Shown piece after piece: positions 45,001 through 56,383 of a stretch of DNA of 64,000 nucleotides. The DNA lies in NCBI GenBank assembly GCA_033398695.1, contig CM065802.1, forward strand, positions 80,338,096 through 80,402,095. Reading direction: 5' to 3'. Below the pieces are notes generated by a model. The model was not told where the DNA came from, ran no database searches, and saw only the letters and a program-made list of their open reading frames with translations. Made by a program: the position numbers and the translations under genes. The stretch is from Orobanche coerulescens (lineage: Eukaryota > Streptophyta > Magnoliopsida > Lamiales > Orobanchaceae). Numbering within the stretch: the stretch's first letter is position 1; the number at the start of each line of letters is the position of its first letter.

Positions 45001-45928
45001 ATCAACGGCCGGGCGATACTAGAAAAACCCTCGACAAACCGTCAATAATATCCTGCCAATCCCAGAAAACTTCTCACTTTCTTGACGTTTCTTGGCAGTT
45101 CCCAACTCATCACTGTCTCGATCTTTTGAGGGTGTTCCTTGACGCCTTCTGTTGAAATAACATGTCCCGAAAAGGTTACCTCCGGCATCTAGAACTCGCA
45201 CTTAGAAAGTTTTGCATAAAGTTGGTGTTGCCTTAATACACTTAATACCTGTCTCAAGTGTTTCTCATGCTCCTTTCGGCTCCGGGAATAGATTAAAATG
45301 TCGTCAATAAAAACCACCACACACTTATCGAGAAAATCAATCAGAACCTTGTTCATTAACTCCATAAAAACGGTTGGGGCATTAGTCAAGCCGAATGACA
45401 CCACCATGTACTCGTAGTGTCCATATCTTGATCGAAATGCTGTCTTGGGAATATCCTCCTCTCGAATCATCAATTGGTGATATCCGGACCATAAATCCTT
45501 TTTGAAAACACAGTCGCCTGCTTATGGTTGATATAGTAAATAATCTATCCTAGGAAGTGGGTAGCGGTTCTTGATAGTGACCTTGTTTAGCTCTCTGTAT
45601 CGATACACAGGCGCAGGGAGTTTTCCTTTTTCTTCACAAAAAGGACTGGCGCACCCCATGGTGAAGTACTCGGACGGATCAGTCCCTTCCTTCGCAATTC
45701 TTCGAGTTGTAACTTTAATTCCTTCATTTCGGTCGGTGCCATTCTGTATGGTGCCTTAGAGATAGGTGCCGTTCCCGGATCAAGTTTGATCGAGAGATCG
45801 ACCTCCCGTCGTGGCGGCAGCCCTGGTAGTTCATCGGGAAAAACGTTTGGAAATTCGCTCACTGCGGGAATGTTATCAACCGATAGCTGTGATGTGTCCT
45901 CCTGAAGAACATAACACCAGTAATACAT
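45001..45928 (-). pseudogene. G4 copy 2 reverse transcriptase, broken
   Basis: 45928-45587 encodes [38 protein letters not shown] and [19 protein letters not shown] disrupted part follows. 45473-45189 then has [20 protein letters not shown] and [19 protein letters not shown]. The region between (45480-45590) has lost bases around the SKIDLRSGY motif. Confidence 0.88.
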
Positions 45929-45976
45929 TTCTCGAGCATCACAAGATACTCTCGCTGTAAGGAGGCTGAGGGACCC

Positions 45977-46700
45977 CTAAGTACTGAAGTGCTCTCGACC
46001 CCTGATTATGTGTGTGGCACCGTCACGAGTCATAATGGAAATGGTCAGGTGATAGATATCTAATATCGTCTGGTGCATCGTCATCCAGTCCATGCCCAAA
46101 ATGACATCTTCGTTCTGTAGTGGAAAAACCATGAGATTCGTTGTCCAGCCCTGATCATCGATGCAGATCGGACAGTTTCGAACTTCCAAATTACCCCCAA
46201 CTCTTCTACCCTCGGGTAATTTAACAGTAAAAGATTCACAAGGTACACAAGTAAGGTTCAAACGATTAATACATTCCATAGATATAAACGAGTGTGTCGC
46301 TCTAGTATCAAACAGTACATGAACAGGCTGGGAATTAATAAGAAGTGTACCTGAGATAGCAGGTGCAGTCTGGTCATCAGTGGCCCTCAATTCAAACACG
46401 CGGGGTGGCAGTGTCCCCGAGAAGGGTGCAGTGCCTCCCCTGCACCCACGTCCTCTTCCGGCACCGTATGGAGGGTTCTGGAAAGGTGGAGATCGATAAT
46501 CGGACACGGTGGGTGACCTGGATGTCTGTATCGAACCTTGCTGACTCTGAGGAGCTGTATTGGATGTAGATTGATCTGCAAATAGTAGCGAGACATGTGC
46601 CCACTTTTTCTGCATGAAAAACACTTCGTAGCCGCCTTTCGACACTGACTCATGGTATGTCCAGCTATGCCACAATTGAAACAGCTCCGATGAAGGGGTC
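45977..46700 (-). pseudogene. G4 copy 2 protease with mutated active site
   Basis: The 232-codon stretch 46675-45977 runs from the second zinc knuckle remnant to the protease. The active-site triad reads VLFDTRATHSF: the Gly after Asp-Thr is replaced by Arg, whereas copy 1 has DTG. This should abolish activity. The C-terminal part (EDVILGMDWMTMHQTILDIY) is intact. Confidence 0.87.
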
Positions 46701-47608
46701 GGTCAGATGTGCCCTTCTATTGGTATGAAGCCGCTGATTTAGAGGAGAACCCAGTCCCCGAGTTCATTCTACTGGTTCTCCCAGACTGATTAAATGTCTT
46801 CTATTTCTTTTGGTTATGCCCGGTATCAGAACTAACAACAGTACCGGCGTATTCCGTGACTATGTCCTCGTATGCCCTCAGAGTTGTGCAGTGAAATCCA
46901 GCTGCATAACGTTGAACATCTTCTAGAAACCGTTGTGCAAGGTGACAAATTCGTTGATCTTCATATGGAACCAACTGTGAGACATAGCTTAGTTCGGTCC
47001 TATAGGCCCGAATGATTTTTGGTCCCGGAAGTTCTATGGTCCTGCACCGAAGAAACCCCATGCACGAGCAGTCTGAGCTGACCTGGGGCAGTACTCGTCT
47101 CTCAACAGTTTGGAAAACTTGTCCCACCCGACTGCTCTGTCTTCTGGTTTGTAGGTCCTCCACCATCGGGCTACAGTATCGCGGAGCTGGTTGATTCCGA
47201 GCGGCACCTTTCGGTTCCCTGGGCAACCGATTACCTCGAAAGCAGTCTCCATTTCGGAAATCCAGTCATCCACATGTTTATCTCCCGAACCGTCAAATAA
47301 TGGTGGTCTAGCCTTCAGCATCTCCCCCAGCCATCAGTCCTTTCCGGTGTTCTCCTCCACGTTAATGACTGGTACCCACTCCGCTCGGTTGCCTGAGCGA
47401 TTCCTACTGCAATGGCCTGGGCGAGAGTCTGAATGAAAGCCGGATCCATTCCTCTGTTGTTCTGGTTCTCCGCCTCCTGTTCGTTCTGGTTATTGGACGG
47501 CGGCTGGTTTCTGTCTCGAACGGTTTCAGCGGTGTTCCTGCCTTCCTGCTGGTTCACAGCAGAGCCCTGGGCGTCGTTCACGATTCTCCTAGCCCCACGA
47601 CGTGCCAT
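46701..47608 (-). pseudogene. gag: G4 copy 2 gag, frameshifted
   Basis: ATG at 47608 (MARRGARRIVNDAQG). Three overlapping frames (47608-47315, 47321-47034, 47226-46801) together cover the copy 1 gag: ENQNNRGMDPAFIQTLAQAI, WISEMETAFEVIGCPGN, DVQRYAAGFHCTTLRAYED. Two or three single-base changes break it. Confidence 0.87.
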
Positions 47609-47818
47609 TTGTGATAATTATTCGATCTAGATGGTCAGTTTAGTATAATTATTCTTTGAGTTCTATTGAATTCAAACATCATACCAGATTCTCAAGAAAC
47701 ATACTCATTTTTCACCTGGACATTCCTCGAGGAGTTACGGTCGCTTGTAGTGTTGGACTTGTGAAGGGTTTTTAAACATTTTCAAAATATTTTGATAAAC
47801 TTTCCACGTGAGTGTTCG

Positions 47819-47830
47819 GATCCGATACTA
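47819..47830 (-). other. G4 copy 2 primer site, decayed
   Basis: The minus strand reads tagtatcggatc, five bases from LTR C, against tggtatcggagc in copy 1. Both differences are small, so reverse transcription from this copy would be poor. Confidence 0.7.
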
Positions 47831-48390
47831 TTTTCTGTAACTCCCCCAAAATATGCCGGGATGCTACAGTGCCGTGAATTCCGTATGGGACCCACAAGGC
47901 AAGTTTTCTAAAAGAGTTTAAAAATTCGACATAAAATAATTTGCGGAAGGTAGCCCCATGATAGTGTAAGTACGAAACGAAATACTTTAAAGTAAAGCAA
48001 GTCCGCGTACGCGGTTATTACATATCGTGGAATGTTTTCGGAATTCAATTTAAGAAACAGAATAACAAGGCTTCTCCCCAACACTGCTCAAGCCTGACCG
48101 GAACCTTCGGGAATGTCCTACACATATTCAACAAATTTGCCTGACACGACGAATCGTGCCAATCAACCCAGGTCAGACAATACGAACAAAATTCATTAAT
48201 AGAATCAGATGAATCCACAATAGAATGTTATTACTTGGAAAGGCAATATTATAGAATACTCAACATTATCTCATCTTTCAGCACATCAACTCCCCCCAAG
48301 GTCGCAACCAAGCATCACGGAAGCATCTACACAGGAATACTCCGGACGTGGGTATCATTCAGGTTTTATCCCACAATACGCCAGACACAG

Positions 48391-48750
48391 TATATCAACA
48401 TATAAACTCCCAAGGTCGCAACCAAGGGTCACGGAAGCATCTACTCAGGAATACTCCGAACAAGATAAGTAAAACGAGCACAATTCCACAGATAGTGATG
48501 CACATTAAATTTTGGAACTTAATATAACATAGTCCGAGGAAGGGTTTACTTGCCTCAAGTCCGACAGTTTCGTACGGTATATCAACATATAAACTCCCAA
48601 GGTCGCAACCAAGGGTCACGGAAGCATCTACTCAGGAATACTCCAGACAGGATAAGTAAAACGAGCACAATTCCACAGATAGTGATGCACATTAAATTTT
48701 GGAGCTTAATATAACATAGTCCGAGCAAGGGTTTACTTGCCTCAAGTCCG
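48391..48750. repeat. 187-bp tandem duplication in LTR C
   Basis: The block starting tatatcaacatataaactc occurs at 48391 and 48578, nearly identical. LTRs A and B have one copy, so this duplication is specific to LTR C. Confidence 0.82.
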
Positions 48751-49861
48751 ATGAGAGTTACTCCCTCGATAACACAACATCTCGAATGACCACACCCGAG
48801 AGCTCAACCTATTACATATTCGTTGATTAATACCTTACGGTGACCATGACGATTAGCGACAATTTCCCCGTCCCGTTAGGATTCTAAACTTAGTTGTTCA
48901 TGACGTTGAACCCAAGATTTCATGTTTTAACTACAATGCGAATTACTAAATTCCTCGATCCGCCAATATACAATTTATCATCTCGTTAAACAATAATTTT
49001 CTTAGTACAACATTTATATGTTACGACTACGACTTATAGCCACCGTAATTTCATTACTTACTCAAGTTCGAAATTCTAGAATAGAACGACTACGCACAAA
49101 TCTCGCGAAATCCTAACGTATTCGATAACCTATCCGATTCGATAATCCTTAACTAATTTATTAAGGAATTACCAACGGGTTTACAATACAATAATCGGAT
49201 TATAATCGCAATCCATAACAAGATGATTCTATGGTTTTGGTGATTTACAAGCTCGATTATGAGTTTTACAATCCAACTAAGAGTACTACTACAATTCATT
49301 CAAAATACTATCTTGATAGGCTTCGATTAACAATTATAACTAGCTCCACCGGTTCGATCATTATCAAGAGTTTTATAAACTACCCAAAGCTTCCGAATCT
49401 TAGTATAATACAACTAACGACACCGAGATAAATTCAAAGGTTGATGAACTTACCTTACTCTATGAGATACGAGGAAGAACAACAAAGTACGACGAAGGAG
49501 GGGAGGACAACACCTTCAAAATCTTCTCCGGAGCTTGATCAAAATCCACTCCACTACGATAATACACAGCTAGGAAGGTTCAAAATCTGATTTGGAAGGT
49601 TAGAGGACGATTTTTGGATGAGAAGAAGTGTTTAAGTGTAATACCCGGTTGTGAATTCATTTATTTTCATTCAGTAATTGTCACTCAGAAATTTTTCACT
49701 CAGTAATAATCATTCACCATTCATATTCATTCAATTGTGTTCACCGTTCGGCGTACTTTAGAATCTTATATGAGTTGTTATTCGTCATTCATCACTGTTT
49801 GAGATCGAGACGAGAATATTTTCATCATAATCATCATCATTTTTTGGTAGTGTTTGTGTGA

Positions 49862-50190
49862 GATAGCGCGCACTAATGGGGTATAGGTAGCGCACGCTAG
49901 GCATCAGCATTGGCGCACGCTAGCGCGATTGAGGCAGACAGTCCAGTAGGTACTGGACTGAAATTGGAAATTCGTAGCGCACGCTACAAGTGGATAATAG
50001 CGTACGCTAATTGTACTGGTAGCGCAAGCTAAGTAGTGCACACTAACATGAGGTTAACGTACGCTAAAGAGGAGGCATTAGAGCACGCTACCAAGCATGT
50101 AGCGCATGCTAACAATGCAGGCAGTGGGTACTGGACTACCCGGTGAACCCGCTAGCGCACGCTAATCACAGGAGATAGCACGCGCTAAGC
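49862..50190 (+). promoter_or_regulatory. S2 palindrome array
   Basis: About twelve TAGCGCACGCTA-type 12-mers directly upstream of the TATA box, with transition-type decay in several. Confidence 0.75.
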
Positions 50191-51330
50191 TGGGATTTGT
50201 ATAAATAGGACACTTCACTCTTCATTCCGTCATTCCTTCATTTCTCAACCATTTCGGGCGATTTTGGGTGATTTGCGTAGATCTTTCTGAGCTGCAATCA
50301 TCTAGCATCATCTTCAAGCTCCTAATTCAGATTAATCAACATTTAATCCGCTTCATCACTCCAAATCAAGGTAACTTTTCATTGAATCTTGAATTTCGGG
50401 AGTGGAGGGTTTTCTTCCCGATCTCTTCGATTTAGCTTGCTATCATGTTGGACTATGTTGAATAAGGATTATCTACCTTAGATACTTGTACTCTTATGGA
50501 ATTACTGGTGTAATTTTCAGAATTTTTGAACATTTAGAGATTTGTTCAAGAACACCTTGGGTGTTGACTTTGGAAGTTTGGGGGTTTCGACTAGATGTTG
50601 TCGTAATATCGAATGGAGTATTTCTATTGGATTATTGATGGTATTAATGATGTTTTGTTGGATTTAATCACTCATTGAAGGTTGGTTTTCGGTATAATTG
50701 GGATTAGTTGTAAACAATGGGAGATTGTTTACAACGTGTTTGTTTTAATGCCCCAATGAGTTTTGGGTAGTGTTGTATCGACTTTTGAGTTGGTTGTGAT
50801 CATGCTTGATTCATATATTAAGCGTATTGTTGGTACTTGTGTTAATCAAGGTTGTTCGAGCGGCCGGTATTTTCGTTAAGGACGTTGATCGTGGAAGGAC
50901 TTTCTCGCCTTCGGTTTGAGGCAAGTTTTATACTTGTACTAGTCAATGAGATTAATGTTATCATGTATGTGAATAAATGTGTTGTATCATTCAGAGACTT
51001 AGTCTCTTCATGAGTTCATTGATATTAAGGGGATCGTTTGATACAATACTCTAATTATGCCAAATGTTTATTATTGTTCATTAATAGCCGGTTCAAGGCA
51101 TTGGGATACTCGTTGTTAATGTTATTGTCGATAGCCGGTTCGTGGTATCGATATATCGATTGTTGTTGTTAATATTGATGTCGATCTAAGATATTGTTGT
51201 AATCATTGTTACTAATGTTGGTGTCCTGTCATTCATGTTGTATTGGCCGATTGAAGGCATTGGCGTATTCGTTCTCATCTTTGTCGTCGGTAACCGATTA
51301 AAGGTGCCGAGGCGTTCATTGTATCATTTT

Positions 51331-51545
51331 TGTCGATTGGCCGTTCTAAGGAAATTGAGGTGCTCAATCATTCTTCGTATCATTGTTATCGATTGGCCGT
51401 TCTAAGGCAATTGAAGTGTTCAATCATTCATGGTATCATTATTATCGGTTGGCCATTCTAAGGCAATCGAAGTGTTGAATCATCCGCTGCATCATTGTTA
51501 TCGGTTGGCCGTTCTAAGGCAATCGATGTATTGAATTGGGACTGT
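51331..51545 (+). repeat. 56-bp tandem repeats (about 4 copies) in S2
   Basis: The motif atcgattggccgttctaagg recurs at 51335, 51391, 51447 and 51503 with a constant 56-base period. Related degenerate units (gccggttcaaggcattgg) extend upstream to about 51090. Confidence 0.88.
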
Positions 51546-51687
51546 CGAGGACGGTGCCCATCCGTGAATTACTGTTGTCGTGTTGGCGGACTCAAGGCAG
51601 CACAACTATCATTCTTATGAATTCGGTAATCTTTAGATCGTTGCCGTGTGATTAATTGTGTTTTGGAAGCTAGTCTCGGCTAGTGCT

Positions 51688-52005
51688 CATTATGGGTAAG
51701 CTTGGGGCTAGAACCTTCGCGGGTGGTTTCCCAACACCTACAGCTCAGTAGGTCACGGTCATGTTGATGATCTCATTATGGGTAAGTCTGGGGCTTGAAC
51801 CTTTGCGGTTGGTTTCCCAGCACCTGCAATTCAGCAGGTCACGGTCACTGGGTGATCTTATTATGGGTAAGTTTGGGGCTTGAACCTTCGCGGTTGGTTT
51901 CCCAACACCTACAGCTCAGTAGGTCACGATCTCATTATGGGTAAGTTTGGTGCTTGAACCTTCGCGGTTGGTTTCCCAACACCTACAGTTCAGTAGGTCA
52001 CGGCT
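51688..52005 (+). repeat. 74-86-bp tandem repeats (4 copies) in S2
   Basis: Units start tatgggtaag at 51691, 51777, 51862 and 51936 and contain ttcccaacacctaca and cagtaggtcacgg. The last unit is shorter by 11-12 bases. Confidence 0.88.
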
Positions 52006-52867
52006 ATTGGATGCTCCTATTGTGATACGGCTTTGTGTCGTGGTTTCGGCCCTTATTGATACAGATTCGGACTGTTTTGGTTTCAAGTGATTATGATATT
52101 TGACAGCTTCGGCTGAGTGGCTTTCAGGCCTTTGTGATGTCTTGGTATTTTCGTTGGAGCCTTCGGGCATTGTGATTCATATTTAATTCAGTTCTGGTTT
52201 GGTTCATGTTTGTGTAATTCATTGTGGTATTCTATAATTATGATTCGACGTTGGGCATTTATGTTCTACCTATTGAACAGGTATTAATAGTATGCCGTGG
52301 GCATAGTGTTTCACAAATGCTCGGTTCTTACCTTGGTTTGTGAGCATCTCGTATTATTATTAGCATTGTACTGTTTCATTCTGCCTTTGGATACATATCA
52401 TGTTATACATGTATTTAATGTTCATTATCTGGATGACTGACCCCGTGGAGGCAGAATATGTTTTCATATTTTAGGTGCTTGCGAGGAGAGAGTTGAGACA
52501 CAGGGGCATGATGATGGCGACGAGGCATTCGAGCGATACTAGTCCGAGTTTTTCATGTTGGTCAGTCAGTTGGAGTGTTCTCCAGTTTGTCAGTCATTGT
52601 CATTATGTATCACCCGAGGAGATGCTCGTGGATGTTGTTGTATTTTTATTTTGGCCCTGTAGGCCCATCGTTGTCGTTGAAATTCCTTATCAAAATATTG
52701 TGTCGGATATCATGGTAGGGACTGTGATCTCCCTTGTTGGTTAATTTAATGTATTTTAGTCATGTTCGCCTGGTGGATATCCGAGTGTGGGGTCCACGGC
52801 ACTGTAATGACCCAATGGGATTTGGGGGTCTTACATTAAGGGTCGCAGGAAATGAAAGAGGAAATGT

Positions 52868-53210
52868 CATTTTATAACACCAGGCTAGCATTACGTATGT
52901 AATACCTAAGGTTTTACGTATGTAACCTTTGTTACGTACGTTACCGCCTATGGGATAACGTACGTAAGTGCTTCTCAAAAGTTTCTACCCGAAATGTCAT
53001 GGTCCATTACGTACGTAATGTATGGCTGAGTTACGTACGTAATGATCAGTTGACTAGTTGTCGTTGTCGCGCCGAAAGTTGTCCTGACCACGCGGGATCG
53101 AGGATCTCGTCCGTAGACTGCATTATGTACGTAAAGTCTAAGTTTTAATGTACGTAATATTATGAGGATAGCGTACGTAATGATGCCCGAATAACGTACG
53201 TAATGTTCGT
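52868..53210 (-). promoter_or_regulatory. G4 LTR C palindrome array
   Basis: About ten TTACGTACGTAA-type palindromes, matching LTRs A and B in position. The S2 insertion lies just outside the array and next to the TATA-like box on its far side. Confidence 0.77.
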
Positions 53211-53536
53211 TCAATACACTAAGTTATAATATTACGCCTAATCCTTATAACACGACTTCCCTTTAGACTCGTCTAGCAATTTCTCGGGGAACAAGACGTT
53301 GGCCTCCATCATATTCGCGCCGATAATTGCTCAACGACATCAAGGTAAGTCACCGACATATCATCAACATCAGGAAATCACATCACAACACCAATAAGTA
53401 CTTTCAAGAATTTATATGCCACAACATGGTCTAAACATAGTACGTATAAAAGTAAAAGCATCTCGATGGAGCACATTATTAATCATTAAAATGAGGTACA
53501 AGGTTTTAAACAGCATGGAATACTCTTGGTATTACA

Positions 53537-53690
53537 GAGCTGAATATGAGGCAGAGATGTTGGTTGGAATTGATCAAGGATTGCGATTTGGAAATTCTTT
53601 ACCATCCGGGAAAGGCCAATGTCGTCGCGGACGCCTTGAGCCGCAGATCGGCATCGTTTCAGATGCTCAAGGTTCTTACATCTCATACGA
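53537..53690 (+). pseudogene. G3 RNase H, right part
   Basis: The RNase H C-terminus continues from 31627: (E)LNMRQRCWLELIKDCDLEI and [19 protein letters not shown]. The first five bases are the right target duplicate of G4. Confidence 0.9.
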
Positions 53691-55206
53691 AGATTCTTCA
53701 GGAATTAATCGAGCAAGGAATAGAAGTTCGGCTTCAAAGAGTGCAAGGACAGTTGTGCACTCTCAAAATTACTTCATCCTTGGTTGACGATATCAAAGGG
53801 AAACAGTGGAGTGACCCGATGATCTCTCAACTGAAGGAAGATGTAATTAAAGGAAAAGCCCCTGGTTTTATGGTCCACGAAGATAGTATTCTGAGATTTT
53901 AAGGCAGGCTTTGTGTTTCGAATGATCTAGAGTTGAGATAGAGAATTCTTCGAGAAGCTCATGCTATGCCTTACTCAATCCACCCCGGAACGAGTAAGAT
54001 GTACAAGGACTTGAAGCGAATTTTTTGGTGGAATAATATGAAGAAAGATGTCACGGAGCTTGTACTACGGTGCTTGACGTGTCAACAAGTCAAGATTGAA
54101 CATCAACGACCAACGGGGTTGTTGAAACCGCTTCCCATTCCCGAGTGGAAGTGCGAAGACATCCCTATGGATTTTATCACTAGGATGCCGAGAACTAGAG
54201 CCGGAATGAATATGGTTTGGGTAATCATCGATCGGTTGACCAAGTCTGCACACTTTATAGGTATTAAGGACACTTGGGGACTGGAGATATTGGCTCGAAT
54301 TTTTATAGATGAGATCGTGAGATTGCATGGTGCCCCTAAGACCATTGTTTTCGACCGAGATGGTCGTTTCGTATCGCATTTTTTGACAGGTCGTTCACCA
54401 GGCCTTGGGCACCGAGTTGAGATTGAGCATGTGTTTTCATCCTCAGTCAGACGGTCAGACGGAGCGGACGATTCAGACGGTGGAAGATGCGGGTTTGTGC
54501 CCTCGACTGGAGTAATGATTGGGAGCTTCATTTGTCATTGATCGAGTTTGCCTACAATAATAGTTGGCATGCATCGATCAAAATGGCACCGTTCGAGGCA
54601 CTTTATGGTAGGTGGTGTAGATCGCCATAATGTTGGGACAAGGCTTCGGAGCTAGTCGGAATGGAACTGGATATGTTGATGGAGACTAAGGAGAAGATTT
54701 CTATTATTCGGGACCGGTTGTTGACTGCCCATAGCCGTCATAAATCTTATGCTGATACTCGTCGTCGACCTTTGGAATTCGAGGTGGGAGACCATGTTCT
54801 ACTCAAAGTAGCACCGACCAAAGGAGTTTTCCGCTTCGGGAAAAAGGGCAAACTTAGTCCGCGGTATATCGGACCGTTTGAAATTTTGGACAGGGTTGGA
54901 GATTTAGCTTATCACTTGGCGTTGCCTCCGGATTTGAGTCATGTCCATAGCATTTTTCATGTTTATCAGTTGAGAAAGTATGTGTCGTACCCTAGTCATG
55001 TTATCGACTATGGTGAGATTGAAGTAGCCGAGGATATTACTTTTCCGTAGAGGCCGGTGAAGATCCTTGAACGTCGTGAGAAGCAACTTCGGCACAAAAT
55101 TATCCCGTTGGTTAAAATGCAGTGTCTGAGACACAGAGTCGAGGAGGCGACTTGTGAGATGGAAGAGAAGATGCGATTGGATTACCCCGGACTTTTGATT
55201 TCTTAA
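53691..55206 (+). pseudogene. G3 integrase with chromodomain, broken
   Basis: The open stretch 53546-53902 leads to the zinc module (after a TAA at 53900). 53966-54541 has YSIHPGTSKMYKDLKRIFWW, LRCLTCQQVKIEHQ, PMDFITRMPRT (Asp) and VFDRDGRFVSHF (Asp). A frameshift near 54385 scrambles the catalytic-Glu region, which is still visible as FHPQSDGQTE-type codons in another frame. 54661-55050 carries LSPRYIGPFEILDRVGD and the FHVYQLRKYVSYPSH block. A TAG at 55048 precedes the chromodomain-like tail, which ends at about 55206. Confidence 0.88.
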
Positions 55207-55229
55207 GTTTCGGGACGAAACTTCTTTTT

Positions 55230-55241
55230 AGAGGGGGAGAA
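55230..55241 (+). other. G3 polypurine tract
   Basis: Uninterrupted agagggggagaa immediately before the 3' LTR at 55242. Confidence 0.85.
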
Positions 55242-55794
55242 TGTAATACCCGTACTTTTTATTGATTGATTGACCTTTCCGTTCTTCCTCTTTTGTCGCT
55301 CTGTAAACACTTTGAGATGTTGTCGATGTTGATTTAGAGTTTCGTACCTTGTTTAGATCATGATCGTGTTGTTTGGACCTTTCGGCAGTGTTCTGAGTCA
55401 GGGAGATAGTGCACGCTAGGCCTAGGCTAATGCACGTTATTTCTACTTGAGTAGCGCATGCTAGCTTTGAGCCTTAGCACACGCTAGAGTTCGGAGCATG
55501 GCAGAGGCAGTAGCTAATTCTGCCCTCTGGACTAGCAGTTAGCGCACGCTAGGAGTTTGCTAGTGCACGCTATTCGTGTACAGTAGCGTGAGCTAACATC
55601 GTCCGTAGTGCATGCTAACGAGCTGGGTCGGCAGAGGCAGTGAGGTATTCATACTTTCTATACTATCAGGTAACGTACGCTAGGCAGCGGCTAGCGCACG
55701 CTATAAGTGTTGTGTAGCGCGCGCTAGTGCCGAGTAGTAATGCACGCTAGCGGAGTGGGACAGTGAACTGGGACTTTGGCAGGACACTAGTTAG
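55242..55794 (+). repeat. G3 3' LTR, first 553 bases
   Basis: Starts TGTAATACCC and follows 26466-27030 including most of the 12-mer array (55405-55752). It breaks off after aggacactagttag, where the 5' LTR continues toward its TATA box. The rest is deleted up to the copia sequence. Confidence 0.88.
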
Positions 55795-55876
55795 TCGAGA
55801 AATTTGAAAACAAATTTGAAAACAATGATTTTGGCTTGAATATTGCTTTTTACATGATGCCATTGCTCGTTCGTTA

Positions 55877-56383
55877 ATGCCAAAAGTAAATGCACAACAA
55901 AGTCTTGTTAACACTGATATGGAAATAATCTACCATGTATTAAATGATCATCAAGTTAACTTCACTCGAGTTGTGATGAAGTGGTTCATTGAGAAAGGGT
56001 CTATTTTTCTTAAGAAAGGTTATGTGAGAAAAGACCGTCAAAGAAAATCCGGGATGCTGTTTCGATCCATACTGACAGGAATATTTGAGGATGTTGGAGT
56101 AGACTTTTCAGGACTTCATGTGGTAGAGATTCCGAAAGGGAATATGGTTCACGAAGGAAATATTCATTCTATGAAGTATGTGCAGACTAGGAATATAGGT
56201 TGGATTTATATAGCCTATTTGAGAGACGGTGATTCTCTTGTAGATTGTGGTGCCTTACCACGTCTTGAGGATCATATCTTTGCGAGAGGCCCTCAGGCTG
56301 AGAGATCACGTCTACAGATTCCTGTATCTCAGGGTGGTCCATCTCGTGCGAGTCTGACAGGCTCTTCTTCTCCTCATTGCTAG
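55877..56383 (+). CDS. Env-like / putative plant transposon protein ORF (168 codons)
   Basis: The frame begins MPKVNAQQSLVNTDMEIIYH with NFTRVVMKWFIEKGSIFLKK and LFRSILTGIFEDVGVDFSG. This resembles the third-ORF (env-like) proteins of Sireviruses and the plant transposon protein domain found in several retroelements. The ATG is the first in this stretch, but similar residues just upstream in another frame (AFYMMPLLVR) suggest the protein started earlier and is truncated. No transmembrane segment or signal peptide is evident. Function unknown; the family name is a moderate-confidence guess. Confidence 0.5.
   Translation: MPKVNAQQSLVNTDMEIIYHVLNDHQVNFTRVVMKWFIEKGSIFLKKGYVRKDRQRKSGMLFRSILTGIFEDVGVDFSGLHVVEIPKGNMVHEGNIHSMKYVQTRNIGWIYIAYLRDGDSLVDCGALPRLEDHIFARGPQAERSRLQIPVSQGGPSRASLTGSSSPHC

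Larger units (their letters stand above)
50371..52474 (+). other. Predicted long intron in S2 leader
   Basis: AAG|GTAACT at 50371 and CATATTTTAG|G ending at 52474 bound 2104 bases, into which all the tandem repeats of this LTR fall. The sequence after the acceptor (GGCATGATGATGG) matches the conserved block of the related LTRs. Inferred. Confidence 0.4.
49637..52835 (+). mobile_element. Long solo LTR S2 inside G4 LTR C
   Basis: It starts TGTAATACCC and ends TCTTACA, with perfect target duplicates ttaag (49632-49636 and 52836-52840). It is 3199 bp, with no protein domains inside. U3 resembles the G2 LTR start, and it contains the 12-mer array, TATA box (tataaatagg near 50204), donor-like (50371) and acceptor-like (52474) sites. 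The extra length comes from tandem repeats between those sites. Confidence 0.9.
31628..53536 (-). mobile_element. Ty3/gypsy chromovirus G4: LTR-internal-LTR-internal-LTR tandem
   Basis: Three LTRs (A 31628-35824, B 40648-42948, C 47836-53536) flank two internal regions, each with primer site, gag, protease, RT, RNase H, integrase and polypurine tract on the minus strand. The whole is bounded by one perfect 5-bp target duplication, so a single insertion later expanded by recombination, or a tandem form inserted. LTRs A and C also contain one solo LTR each. With those removed all three LTRs are about 2.3-2.5 kb. Confidence 0.93.
47836..53536 (-). repeat. G4 LTR C (with nested solo LTR)
   Basis: On the plus strand it starts tgtaactcccccaaaat and ends ggtattaca at 53536, followed by gagct. 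Without the solo LTR it is about 2.5 kb, longer than A and B because of a 187-bp internal duplication at 48391-48750. Confidence 0.9.
26466..55794 (+). mobile_element. Ty3/gypsy chromovirus G3, split by G4, 3' LTR truncated
   Basis: The pieces are a 5' LTR (26466-28452), internal sequence 28453-31627, the G4 insertion, internal sequence from 53537, a polypurine tract and the first ~550 bases of the 3' LTR. The RNase H reads straight across the insertion: the left part ends KYIFIQNE and the right part resumes ELNMRQRCWLELIKD, with gagct duplicated. The domain order and chromodomain-like tail match G1. It appears to have inserted into the Sirevirus C2 between pol and the env-like ORF. Confidence 0.9.
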
